Positions 24,145 through 36,000 of a DNA stretch of 64,000 bases are shown here, one piece after another. Every line of letters starts with the position of its first letter. Position 1 is the first letter of the stretch. This DNA is from Pocillopora verrucosa (Eukaryota > Cnidaria > Anthozoa > Scleractinia > Pocilloporidae), in contig NC_089316.1 of NCBI RefSeq assembly GCF_036669915.1, forward strand, positions 3,439,243 through 3,503,242, given 5' to 3'. The notes below the pieces were generated by a model, which worked only from the letters and a program-made list of their open reading frames with translations, did not search any database and was not told the origin of the DNA. The position numbers were made by a program, and so were the translations under genes.

Positions 24145-25097
24145 GCCTGCCAAGTAAATGTTACATGCAATGCCCAGTTCAATATTTCTAATACACTAAA
24201 ACCGTAACTGCGCATGCACTCAGAAATTGACTTACAAAATTCATGCCATCAACTTTTACCTGAAATCTGTAATTGAAAAGAGGCCCCTGAAAAGTTACAA
24301 AGGAATTGAAATTTAAAATTGAAAATCGATGGAAATGTTCACGCCTAAGAGGACCCAAGGAAAAAAGAAATTATGCCTGGCACGCGAAGGTTTGAACGAC
24401 AGTATTTCTACGCTCCTCTGGCCTACCCTTCAGGAACCTCTGAGTTTCATACTAAGTAAACAACTTAGGGACTAGCAATTTTTAACTCTTTGGGGGAGGG
24501 GGTGCTGTTTTAGAGGATTTTGGGGGGGGATTAGTCGTCGCTGACAAAGTGTAAAGGGGGGACTATAGAAATTTGGATGTCGATTAGCTGCCAGTGTGGT
24601 GGGGGGGGAGGGGGGGGAGAGGGGAGGATCATGACAATTTTACAGTGCCTAATGGGGGAATCAGGTAAATTCAATAGTGACACACCCAAAATCCTCTCAC
24701 CCCTCCCCAAGCGATAAACAATGACCGGTCTCTTAGGGTCTTCGTACCTGGCCCAGATTAACGAATTTTCCTCCCTCAGCAAAGAAAAAGTAAATTAATC
24801 CTGATTGACACGAAAATTCCCCAATTTTTTTGCTCATATCCCTAAGTTGGCCCAGTCTGCGTTCACTAGTTCATGTACAATCGTAATGTAAAGCAAAGCC
24901 TGAAGAAAAAAATACCAGAAAATAAGACACCCTAACCCTAGGTCTCCAGTTCTGCAACCGCTCTCCGTAGTACCCTATGCAAAATACTCAGACTGTTATA
25001 CAAACCCGGGACAGGAAGTAAAAAGGATGTTAGTGAGACGTTGCATATGAAACGAGCCACTCCTTGTTAAGGGGGGTAGAGGATATGGGTATTGGCC

Positions 25098-25457
25098 CTG
25101 ATAAAGATCTAAGTCATGTCCTGATTTCACGAATTGGCAACCAATTGGCCTGGTTACAATATAGGTTTTGTTGATTAAAGAACCATTATTCATAACATCA
25201 CTACATATATATTCAAGGCAAATGGCCGATGCTGTCTGATTATCCAAAGAAGGTCTCATTATATCAATAACGTAGCCGTACAGGTATTTCTTGTTTGCTG
25301 TGTAACTTTTGGCTTTGAACACTTATCTCCTTCCGGTGACCGTTATCTTAGCATAACATTTATTTCCATCGCTGAGCCAGTCGTAACTTCTATCTGTGCT
25401 CTTATAACTATCATCGGGCGACCCCAAGGCCCATGGGACGGTGTACGGATTATTACT
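25098..25457 (-). pseudogene. Relic of a third CILP-like gene (C-terminal core)
   Basis: Read on the minus strand in one frame, the segment gives NKCYAKITVTGRR, a TAA stop (25323-25325), then VFKAKSY, and further on ICLEYICSDV and IVTRPIGCQF. These fall in the same order and spacing as YCFIKVKITGKNTLFMATSY and the later Cys-rich CFQFRC block of CILP-like A, and CFIKV, CLQIRC and IIPITGHCHF of CILP-like B. The stop codon inside the core and lack of further exons mark it as broken. It lies 2.2 kb beyond the last exon of CILP-like A on the same strand, as expected for the remnant of a third tandem copy. An alternative is a decayed partial duplication of A's last exon. Confidence 0.7.
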
Positions 25458-26434
25458 TTACACGATTACCTGCTGTTTTAAGGAAAATCCATGCTAATTT
25501 TTGTAAATCTAGGACATATTTTTCTTGCATTTACAGTTCCGAGGATACAATTGATAAAGTCGTCTGAGTTAGATTATTCGAATGTCAGCTCTGATAAATT
25601 GGGGTTGCAAATTCGTATCACCCTTTTATCCACCAGATACAAAACTAATAGGTTGCTTACTTGTGATTTGATTTTGCTTCTAATCGTTTGCTCCTAGGGA
25701 AATTTCAATTGACTATACTACATAACCCTAAAGCAACAGTTATCGTCTTAAGATGATTCATTAGAAAAAAAATCAAGACAACAACCACTTAAAGGCTACC
25801 GAAAGTCTCGCTAAGAATGCAAAAAATTACGGTCAGTAATGAAACATTATTCAATTTGGCTGTAACGAAGGGTACACTCCCTTTGCGAGGAGGCGGTATG
25901 ATGCATATTTAGCAAAATATGAAATAGTTATTTATCTTAAAATAGCCAACCGTTCAGAGGGAAACCGCTTTACTACAATCATCTATTTAAAGTAACCAGA
26001 AATAGTGTATAAACTTTCACGAAGCAGAATAATCAGGTTAATGTTAATGGCGGGATTACGCAAACGAGGTGTGCTGACCACGTGTACCTCCAACGTCACG
26101 TTTACGTTAAATATATATATAACAAAAACTTTCACTGTGAGAGAAGGATCGCTAGAAAGGGAGGACGAACTCCCTTTCTTAATGAAAAGTCTTACATGAA
26201 AACATACGCCTTCCATATTGATGTCAGTCTTCTGCAAAATGTCAAGTCCACGTTGCAATGCCTTCAAAAAACTTCACGTTCAGGGTTTAACTGTAGAATG
26301 AAGGATAACAGGCAGTAGAGTCACTTTTAGGTATCACAACAATAATGCTTGAGTTTAGGCAAAAAATAAAACATCATTGATCATCTCTGTTTATAACATT
26401 GCTTCATTATAATGCGCGCTCTAATTGGCTAATA

Positions 26435-26465
<31 letters not shown>

Positions 26466-26556
26466 GATGGTTCAGGCTGACATTATTGCGATTTCATCAG
26501 CACAGAAAAAGCGACTTTTCAGCGTGAAAAATGTCTCGCTATGTTATAAGAGCAGT

Positions 26557-26739
26557 GGACAATGTCTAGGGCATGTCCATCCAATTTGGGATGCTCTTGC
26601 ATGGTTGGGAGAGCCCTTAGGTAGCTAGAGATGCTCTCATGCAGCTGCACCTCAGTTGAGCATCTCTTACGCTACCTTCGTGCTCTCTCAACTATCTGCG
26701 TGCATACCGAATTGGATGGACGCACGCTGAACATTGTCC
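26557..26739. repeat. 183-bp imperfect palindrome (fold-back MITE)
   Basis: The left arm starts ggacaatgtctagggcatgt and the right arm ends with its inverse (gcacgctgaacattgtcc). Internal blocks such as gtccatccaatttgg, gttgggagagc and gagatgctc all recur inverted in order, so almost the whole element can fold into one hairpin. No coding capacity. Confidence 0.75.
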
Positions 26740-27650
26740 ATTCCTTAAAAAATAGAATAATAATAATTTTAGTTGTTCTTCAAGTTGTCTTTGGTTTATC
26801 CTTTGCCTTAACCCCCACTCTGATCATGACAATTTGAACATAGAAAGAAATTAGGCTGTTACAAATTTTAGTCGGAAAGTTTCTAAATGTTTTGAGATCT
26901 CTTAATGATTTCAGTCACCGCAAAAACACCATATACCATTGGTCAGAATGGTTACAATTATATAGCTCCGTTGGACTTTCGGCTTCCGTGCGTCGAATCA
27001 AAATGATTCAAACAATGACAATTTATTTCTTTGGGGTAAATCTGTTTAAAATTCAGAAAAAAAGATTCAACAGAACGATCGCAAGAAATTTTCTCACACG
27101 AGTAAACATTAAAGCCTCGACAATAACTATGAAATTCTGTAAGCTAATTTTTCAACCAAGGGCATTATTGTGTAATATACCAACCACCATAAAGAAGAGG
27201 TTTAATTGTTTCTAAAAGCACGTCTAACTTCCTTACAGGGTACGTGACCTCAAGAGACAAACAGATTAACATTTAAAAACTTCGGATTGAAAAAGAAAGT
27301 TGTACAATCATATATTTCTTCCATAACAGGCGGTTTTCCTCACTATGCTAACTTTTAAAAGCATTGATATCAAATTTCATCAACGTGAATGGTACAGTTA
27401 TCAAAGTGAACGAGGATTAAGTTGCTGAAAACCGTCCATTATGAATATTTCGCAGAAAGTCAGAGCAGATGTCCATAACATTTTGTCCAGAGTTATTTCA
27501 TTCTGATAGTCACATCTATAATTTTTGAACGCTTTAACTGAGCATGAGGACTCTTCGCAATGTGAATGAAGTATTCAATTAGTGAATAAACGAGTGAGTG
27601 AAGGAATCAATAAAATTTACAATGAACGAAAGACTGATTTACTGAATGAA

Positions 27651-29994
27651 TTAATTCTTTTCTATTGAAAATTGATTAACGTACCTGCATGTATACTCCA
27701 CGGATGACCCGGCGGAAGATTTCACAGGAGGAATATCTTGCTGATTATAAAATTGGTTATTTCTAAGACATCTCTCCTCGCCCTTTTTTTCCGTTCCCCA
27801 AAAAGTGGTAAACATATCCGTGGTTGAAAACGGAATGCAAAGCCATTTTTCCTGTCCCGCAGCGTCGGGTAGAGTTCCCGGAGGACACAATTTTTGGTTT
27901 GACTGTACATCATTCAAAGTCTGAGCTGTCTTATTATACCTGCATGTAGCGCCCGACGTCATTGGAGTCAGAAGAACGACTGTGCGACTATTAACTCTCG
28001 GACACCTGAACTGGAAACAAGCAACGCTGCCTGAACCCGAGGTAACGTTTTCTGGCATTCTGATGTGAAAGCCGAGAACAGTTTTGGCATCTGTATCATA
28101 GCTAGTGGCCATGAACAAAGTATTCTTGCCAGTTATTTTAACTTTGATAAAACAATATCCGCCTGTCACCTGCGAGAACCACTCAATGGGCTTAACATTC
28201 TTTTTGAGCAATGCGTATTCCGCATTGGCGTTTTGATGTGGCTTAAACACAAATTGTCTGCCCAATCCTGACCCGTTTGCATCGTTTAAGGACTTTTCAC
28301 ACATCTGCTTTTCACTTCCATCATCCCAGTCGTCGACGTCGTAAATCGGCCCCCTTGGATTCACCAGGGCGCTATGAAACTCAAACGATCCAATAGTCTT
28401 ACCGTCGCCTTCAAATGATACAATACTACCATTAACGTGTTTTATGTAGTCTCTAATACTTTCATCAGGATCGTAATACTTGGAATCCTTTTCGGCTTGA
28501 AGGTAATAGTCCACGTCTTTCCAAATCGCCATGCAAACCACGCCTTGATTTGTAGTGCGCTGAACATATCCCTTGTTGTCTTTGCGGATGGCCGTTACAA
28601 CGACGTTATCCTCTTTTGACGTGACTGTTACACGTAAGCTGACTCTCACATGTGGCCAATCAAAGTTAAGATTTTCCCTAGCTATGGAAGGTGTCACAGT
28701 TCCTGCAAGAAAGATTCTGTTGGTTCTTTTTCGTCTACGTTTGCTTCCATCTTCGAGAGAAAAATCCCCAGCCTCTCTCCACCGTCCCATCTTCCGGTCG
28801 AGCCAGTAAAGTTTGACGGAAGCATTACCTTCAGAAACGATCAAGTTAAGTTTTTCTGGATCTAGGTACACCTTCATGGGCTTTGACATAACTAGAGGTT
28901 TACCATTATCATCCTCCATATTGAGCTTAATCATACCATACGTCTCAAGGATTCCTTCTTGGCCGTCTTCACTCACGGTGGTAAAATCTCCAGGAGCTGT
29001 CAAGATGTCAGAGAGGTTACGCGGATCAGTGACACTAACTGAGGCCTTAGCATTACCCCGGAAAACTGAGCCATCCTCAGTCAGGAGGGAGTTTTCGGGA
29101 AGCTCAAGATCAGCAAAGCTATCGAGCTTACCTCCTAACGGCAAATCCAATGGTTCCGACGCGTTAAAAATGAGGGGCTTTGGTTTCTCTCGCAGTGTAA
29201 CCTTATACATTGCTTTCTGTCCTTCGTATAGAACGAAAATTTTGTCTTCCTCTTCAAATTTCTTAAAAATTTGATCTTTAAAAGTCACTATCGCTCTCTT
29301 TGTATCTCGTGGAACAGAAATTGAAAACATTCCATCAACATCCGTTTTATCGACTTGTTTATCATTAAAAAACAAATCTACAAATTTCGCCGCTTTACCA
29401 TCTTGACCAACAGTAACACCTTGCATTATTGTTTGTTCGTCGATACATTGGTCACAACCACAGGTTTTTATTTTGGAAAGAGTGAATGACATGAAAGCTC
29501 CACACCTCACAAGGACGTTATCAAAAGAGCGAGGCCCACAGCATTGCAGAGGCTCTGAACAAGAAGAATTAAAGGTGTCTTTCCTCTTTACACATGCAAC
29601 ACGCTCACATTCTCCCACGTCTAAGATTGTAATGTTTGTGCCGTTTAAAACGCAACCAGGGGGCAGCGTCTGATTTTTGGAAATAGGCGCTAAGGGGCAT
29701 GAATCATCCGACCTTGCTGAAAATTTAAAAAAAATTATACATCATGAAAATGACGTGATTAATCATAAAAATGACAATTTCCTCGATTGTGATTGGTTTA
29801 AAATTCCTATTTTCCACCAATTCACTTGCCAAGTTGCTATCGGACAATTTGTTATAGGACAGTTTGTTATCCATGGGATAGTCCAATAAGCCAATCACCT
29901 TAAATGTTGCAATTTACATTAACCAATCACATTCAAAGTTGTAGTCAGTTAAATCAACCGATCACAACCTTGGTTTCAATCACCATAGAAACAG

Positions 29995-30025
<31 letters not shown>

Positions 30026-33000
30026 ATTTTTTTCCCTTGTACAATGACAATATTCTAGAAAACAGTAGTGATTTTTAGCATTTTAAAATGACTTTTAGAT
30101 GATCATTTAAACGACTTTTTAGATGAAATTGTAATTTTTATGATTAAATGGTTGCGTGGTCGTCTGATTTTGTTATCATTTCAGACCGAATTGGACTCCT
30201 CTCAGTCCTATATTACCATTATATACGCACAACATCCATTTGGCGAACAATTCCTTGCCCTCAAGTCCGTCACTTATTCATTTGTATGGAGTTCAAGATT
30301 TCTTTATTACTCAATGTGGAGTCTTGTGAAGAATTGACAGCATATAAGGTAATAAAAGTGCAGGAAATCCCACGAAAACGAGACAATTTCTTAATTAATG
30401 GGTACAATTGCTGTTTTGAAATTATTTTATACGATGTACTAAGCACAAGGGAAGGATCGAAGCTGATTTGTAGCCATGAACGCGATTATGATTAGCTGCA
30501 TCATTCTAGTTTTGCAGATTTGTCAAGTAACGCACGAAGAATACTTACCCATGACTTTCAACTCCGCCACTTCAGAGAATTCGGAGCCAAACTGATTTAC
30601 CACGCGACAACGGAAACTTCCACTCAGACCAGCGACGTCACTTATCTCAAGAGTGTTGTTATAATTGTACAACTCTTTGTCGATGACGTTGTTCTCCTTA
30701 AACCTAAAGTGATAAAAAAGCGTCACAGAGAAGCGTTACTCCAATTTTCTATGAGAAAACACCGTTTTACGTTTACGAAAATTTCGCTTTGGGAATATCA
30801 AATTTCTGCTTCCCATAATTTAGAAACAAAAACCTGTCAACAAGTGCGTCATTGATCATGGAGTTGACGTCCCCTATAAATGATCCCTCAAGACGTTTGT
30901 TATTTCATTATGGGTGAATAAAGAAAATACTGAGCATTGAGTCCTGCTTTAAACTAATTGATTATTTTTAAGCCTAAAATGGAAATCCACAGAATGAACA
31001 CTCAGTGAGTCTTGGCGAATTCTTTAACTCAATATTTGAACTGGGTTTTAATTTTTGGACAAAATGGAATGCCAACTACACTGGAAGGCAAGAAATTGGC
31101 TTGTAGAGGGCTTTTGTGAAATAATCGTTGTTGCCATCAACAACAGCGTAGATGAATCCTTTCTGTCAGCCTCGCGAGATTCTATCCGCTCAATATTGGA
31201 GCTTTTCAAGGGCTTAGATTAATTCATTCTTACTCGATAAAGCTTTAAACTCGTGGCTCACATTTCGCCTAGTTAGCTATTGTTTTTTTTAAGGAATACG
31301 TATAAGCGATGGCTTGTTTTTCTCCAATCCTGTCATAGTTTTGATTACTTGGTAACAGGACCTCGTGTTGTCCAATTCGGTCGCTAATCATACTCGTGAT
31401 AACAAATCGGACTCCCGCTTCGCGGTTTTCCGATTTTGTTGATAACTCGTATGATTACAGACCGAATTGGATCCAACTTAGACCTATTGTCATGGTTACC
31501 GGTCACCTCGCCACCAAGCAGACTCGCCACCAGCGAACTCGCCACCAAGGAACGATCTCGCCACCAACGTACTCGCCACCAAGCGAAGTCTTCTCGCCAC
31601 CAACCACCAATAAAGAGATAAACTAGAATAAAGTAGTCGAGGAGAGTAGGATGTTCGAACGAGCACAATTCAAATCGGCCGATACGTTTGTGCGCTTGTC
31701 TGTATTTAAATTATGACCTTCAGCGACGTGTTAGATGTGTTCCGTTCCTAACTCATTGACATCGAAACGTATCGTGTTTGTCTTTTGCACGTAAGCGAGG
31801 AGAAATTGCAAAACTCGATGCGAGGAATAAAAACTTACTTGAGATAAAATGAAACTTCATGGGAAGAAATAAGTGATGAAATGAAACTCGATAGCAGTTG
31901 TATTAAAACTAAATAAAACAACATACGTTTATAAAGTTTGAGTACAGACAAGCGAACAAACTTATCGGTTTCGAACGTGCTTTCGACAACATACGTTTAT
32001 AAAGTTTGAGTACAGACTTATCAGCCGAACATCCTACTGTCCTCGACTAATCTCTTTATTGGTGGTTGGTGGCGAGAAGACTTCGCTTGGTGGCGAGTAC
32101 GCTGGTGGCGAGATCGTTCCTTGGTGGCGAGTTCGCTGGTGGCGAGTCTGCTTGGTGGCGAGTCTGCTTGGTGGCGAGTCTGCTTGGTGGCGAGGTGACT
32201 GGATACCATTGTCATCATGTATTCAACGGTATCCAGTTACCTCGCCACCAAGCAGACTCGCCACCAGCGAACTCGCCACCAAGGAACGATCTCGCCACCA
32301 ACGTACTCGCCACCAAGCGAAGTCTTCTCTCCTACTCTCCTCGACTACTTTATTCTAGTTTATCTCTTTATTGGTGGTTGGTGGCGAGAAGACTTCGCTT
32401 GGTGGCGAGTACGTTGGTGGCGAGATCGTTCCTTGGTGGCGAGTTCGCTGGTGGCGAGTCTCCCTGGTGGCGAGGTAACCGGTAACCACGAGAATAAAGG
32501 AAAATATCTATTAGGGGATTATTAGTTGATCCAATAGCAAAATCTCAGAGCGAACATCATGAGTATTTGTAGATAGAACTAATAGAGATAGTAAGTTATG
32601 AGCTCGGTAAAGAATTAAGAAAGATGTTTTTCATCTTGTCACGAGCGTGGGGTAAAGAAAAATTCTGAGTCCCCATGAGGAATCGAAGCTCAGACCTTCG
32701 GATTCCGCGCTCCAATGCTCTACCACTAAGCCACAGAGACTCTACGGTGAGCGAGGTCTATTACGAAGTTCATATGACGCGCGTCCTGCATACTGCGTAA
32801 TGTTTGTAGGTAGAAATAATAGAGATGGTAAGTTATGAGCTCGGTAAAAAATTAAGAAAGAGGTTTTTTCGCGCTCACCGTAGAGTCTCATTGGCTTATG
32901 ATTTTTATCCTCCTTTAGTAAGGATATTAGTCAGCGTACACATTTAAGCTGCTCACTGTAAGTGTTTTTAGTATTGATAAATGTTTGAACAAGGATATAA

Positions 33001-36000
33001 TTAAAGATTCACAGTGTCAGTGATATTCAAGATTCATTTAAAGCATGCACAAGCCTTAACACTCAGTTTTCTTAAAGCTGGAAAGCAGTGTCAGACGATT
33101 TTACAAATACTCGAGGGCACAATCGCCTGAACTATAATTTGAAAACATCAATAGCCAACAAACTGCACAGTGGTTTAAAGGCTATGTTATAAGGAATTGG
33201 ATTGTTTTGAGCCAATCTTCAAGAAGTAGTTTACTTACCACTCAATTTCCGGTGGAGGATTCCCTTTTCCATCACAACAAAATGTAACAGCCTGACCAGG
33301 CATGCGTATTTTACTTTTAGGATGAACAGTAACAAATGGTGGGACTGCATAAAAAAGTAATGTATTTTTTAAATACCCGTTGGATAAAACTGAATTTTGC
33401 TAATTTTCTAACTTTTAGAGACTATTTCTAGTACATGTAAAGTGCAGTCTTTTATCCTTTTGCCCTTCAGTCCCTCCTTTGATCAGCCACTCCTCCATTC
33501 ATTCAGTAATATATTCAATTTATTCTTTCATTCAGTCGTTCAGTCAGCCAGCCAGTCAGTCAGTCAGTCAACTAGTAAGCCAGTCAGCCAGCCAGTCAGT
33601 CAGTTAATCAGCCAGCCAGTCAGTCAATCAGCCAGTCAACTAGTCAGTCAGTCTATCAGTCAACTAGTCAGCCAGTCATTCAGTCAATCATTGGGTCAGT
33701 CAATCAGTCAATCAGCCAGCCAATCAGTCAGTCAGGCAGTCAACTAGTCAGTCAGTCAGCCAGTCAGCCTGTCAGTCAGTCAGCTAGTCAGTCGGTCAAT
33801 CAGTAAGTAAGTCAGTCAATCAGTAAGTCAGTCAGTCAGTCAGTCTTTCCATTAGTCAGCCAGTCAATCAGTCCTTCCATCAGTCAATTAGCTGGTCAGC
33901 TAATTAGACAGTCAGTCATTGAAATGAATAAAGGGGGTAGGTTTCTAAAGAAACTGTGGTGCTGTGTCGGTGGGAGAGTAGTGAGCAAGTAATTGAGTGT
34001 TAACAACTGAGTTGAAAACGTAAATTGGTCATCGTAAAGAGTTAAAAGGCTGACGTTTCGAGCGTTAGCCCTTCGTCAGAGCGATTGAGAATCCACTCGC
34101 TCTGACGAAGGACTAACACTCGAAACCTCAGCCTTTTAACTCTTTACGGTGGCCAATTTACGTTTTCAACCCTGTTGTTAACACTAAATTACCTGTTACT
34201 GTCCGTCAGTCAGCCAGTCAATAAGTCAGTCAATCAGTCAGCCAGTCGGTCAGACAGTGAATCGGCTAGCCAGTCAGTCAATCAGTCAATCAGTCAATCA
34301 GTTAGTTGGTCAGTCAGTTAGTCAGTCAGTGAATCAGTCAGCCAGGAAGTCAATCAGTCAGTCAGTTATTAACACTAAATTGCCTGTTACAGTCAGTCAG
34401 TCAGCCAGTCAACCAGTCAGTCAGTCAGTCAGTCAGTCAATCATTCAGTCAGTCATTCAGTCGGTCATTCAGTCAATCTGTCTGTCGGTCAGTCAGCCAG
34501 TAAGGCAGCCAGCCAGTCGGTCAATCAGTCAGTCAACTAGTCAGTCAGTCAGTGAGTCAATCAGTTATTTAGTCAGCCAGTCCATCACTCAGTCAATCAG
34601 TCAGTGAGTCAGTCAATCAGTCCTTCCATCAGTCAGTCAGTCAGTCAACAAGTCAGTAAGTCAGTCAATAGGTATGTCAGTGCTTTAATGAGTTAATAGC
34701 TAATTCATTCAGTCGGTCATTCAGTCAATCTGTCTGTCGGTCAGTCAGCCAGTAAGGCAGCCAGCCAGTCGGTCAATCAGTCAGTCAACTAGTCAGTCAG
34801 TCAGTGAGTCAATCAGTTATTTAGTCAGCCAGTCCATCACTCAGTCAATCAGTCAGTGAGTCAGTCAATCAGTCCTTCCATCAGTCAGTCAGTCAGTCAA
34901 CAAGTCAGTAAGTCAGTCAATAGGTATGTCAGTGCTTTAATGAGTTAATAGTTGGGACCCTTAGTAGATCAGAAGGTCAACAAGTCATGTTATATGCGGG
35001 TCAGAATGCCAGTAAGTTCCAGTCTCAGCGTGTATATATTCCGCTAGTGTGTTAGGTTGTCTTTGAGTCTATGGTGTAAGAGGTCAGTAACTCTGTAAGT
35101 CTACCTGCCATTGAGTTTGAAAGTTGCCTTATGGTCTCTAATTCAGCAGGTCAGTAAATAATTCTGCTAGCCGAACGAAGTTAAATTAATTCAATTGGTG
35201 ATGCGACCATCGTGGTTAGAAGGGACAGGGCTGGGACAGACAAAGAGTAAAAGGGAGATGACGGAGGATGGAGACGCAAACTCTATCGAATAATGAGATT
35301 AACTTATTTTAAATTAAAAGCAAACTATATTAAACAGACCCTGAGTTAACCACTAAAAATTTATGGCTTAGGCACATACCTGCAAACTCTAACTTTACAG
35401 TAATCGTAGCCATCGTTGGAGTCAGTACATTGGCTTTTTCCCTCACAGGAACAAACCCAGATTTTTGCAGTAGTAGTTCTTGCTCACCCGCGCAGACACC
35501 TAGAGTTGCGAAGTGTCCACTGGCGTTCGTCTGTGCAAGGATGTTATATGGTGTCTCTGCCAGTGATATGTTTACTTCTGACAGTGGCACGTTCTCTATT
35601 GTCAAAACCCGGCCGGAAAGAACGTGGTGATGGCATGTACATGCGTCACAAGCGTCATTCAGAGTTCCAATGGTGCAGTTTCTTGAACAATCTTAAGTGG
35701 TGATAAGATGAAAATTATGTCTTAATTGTAAATTGACTTAAAAATGAAAAAAATCCCACGTCTAATTGTTTTTAAGTCTGAGCATTGCCCGGCTAAAACA
35801 AAAAGCAGTGGAGCACAGCAACCAAATTTAACACAAACAAACAACAGTCTACATTCTTTGTGGTTACTTCCTTTTAATTGAATGTAGTAAATGCTATATT
35901 CAGCAAGAAATCTGCATCAAATGTTTTCTCTCTCTTTAATTGCTACATCTCAACATTAACTTGAGCATCATGATGATCTTCACATGATCACCGATCTGGC

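Larger units (their letters stand above)
22994..27650. other. Intergenic region between LRMDA-2 and CILP-like A
   Basis: Holds the 3' UTR of LRMDA-2, a complete TTAA-type MITE (23935-24144), G-rich tracts around 24495-24640, a broken CILP-like fragment (25098-25457) and a 183-bp palindrome (26557-26739). I see no intact gene. The last part, 27000-27650, is the presumptive 3' UTR of CILP-like A, with a minus-strand AATAAA (TTTATT) near 27022. Confidence 0.45.

Noticed and set aside
28813..29274. 153-codon plus-strand frame
   Set aside because: It is fully antisense to the large last exon of CILP-like A and shows no independent similarity.
31500..32490. CRISPR-like look of short repeats with variable spacers
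   Set aside because: The motif is about 10 bp, spacers are 5-12 bp and not uniform, the arrays are inverted copies with a target duplication, and the window is clearly eukaryotic.
31384..32525. Several overlapping frames rich in Arg-His-Gln and Gly-Gly-Glu on both strands
   Set aside because: They come from the ctcgccacc motif array of the fold-back elements, with mirrored frames on both strands, as expected for inverted repeats and not for genes.
33442..34607. Open frames reading as Gln-Ser-Val-Ser repeats
   Set aside because: They are translations of the (CAGT)n array in an intron of a minus-strand gene; period 4 gives a 12-base, four-residue pattern in every frame and there is no start or splice context.
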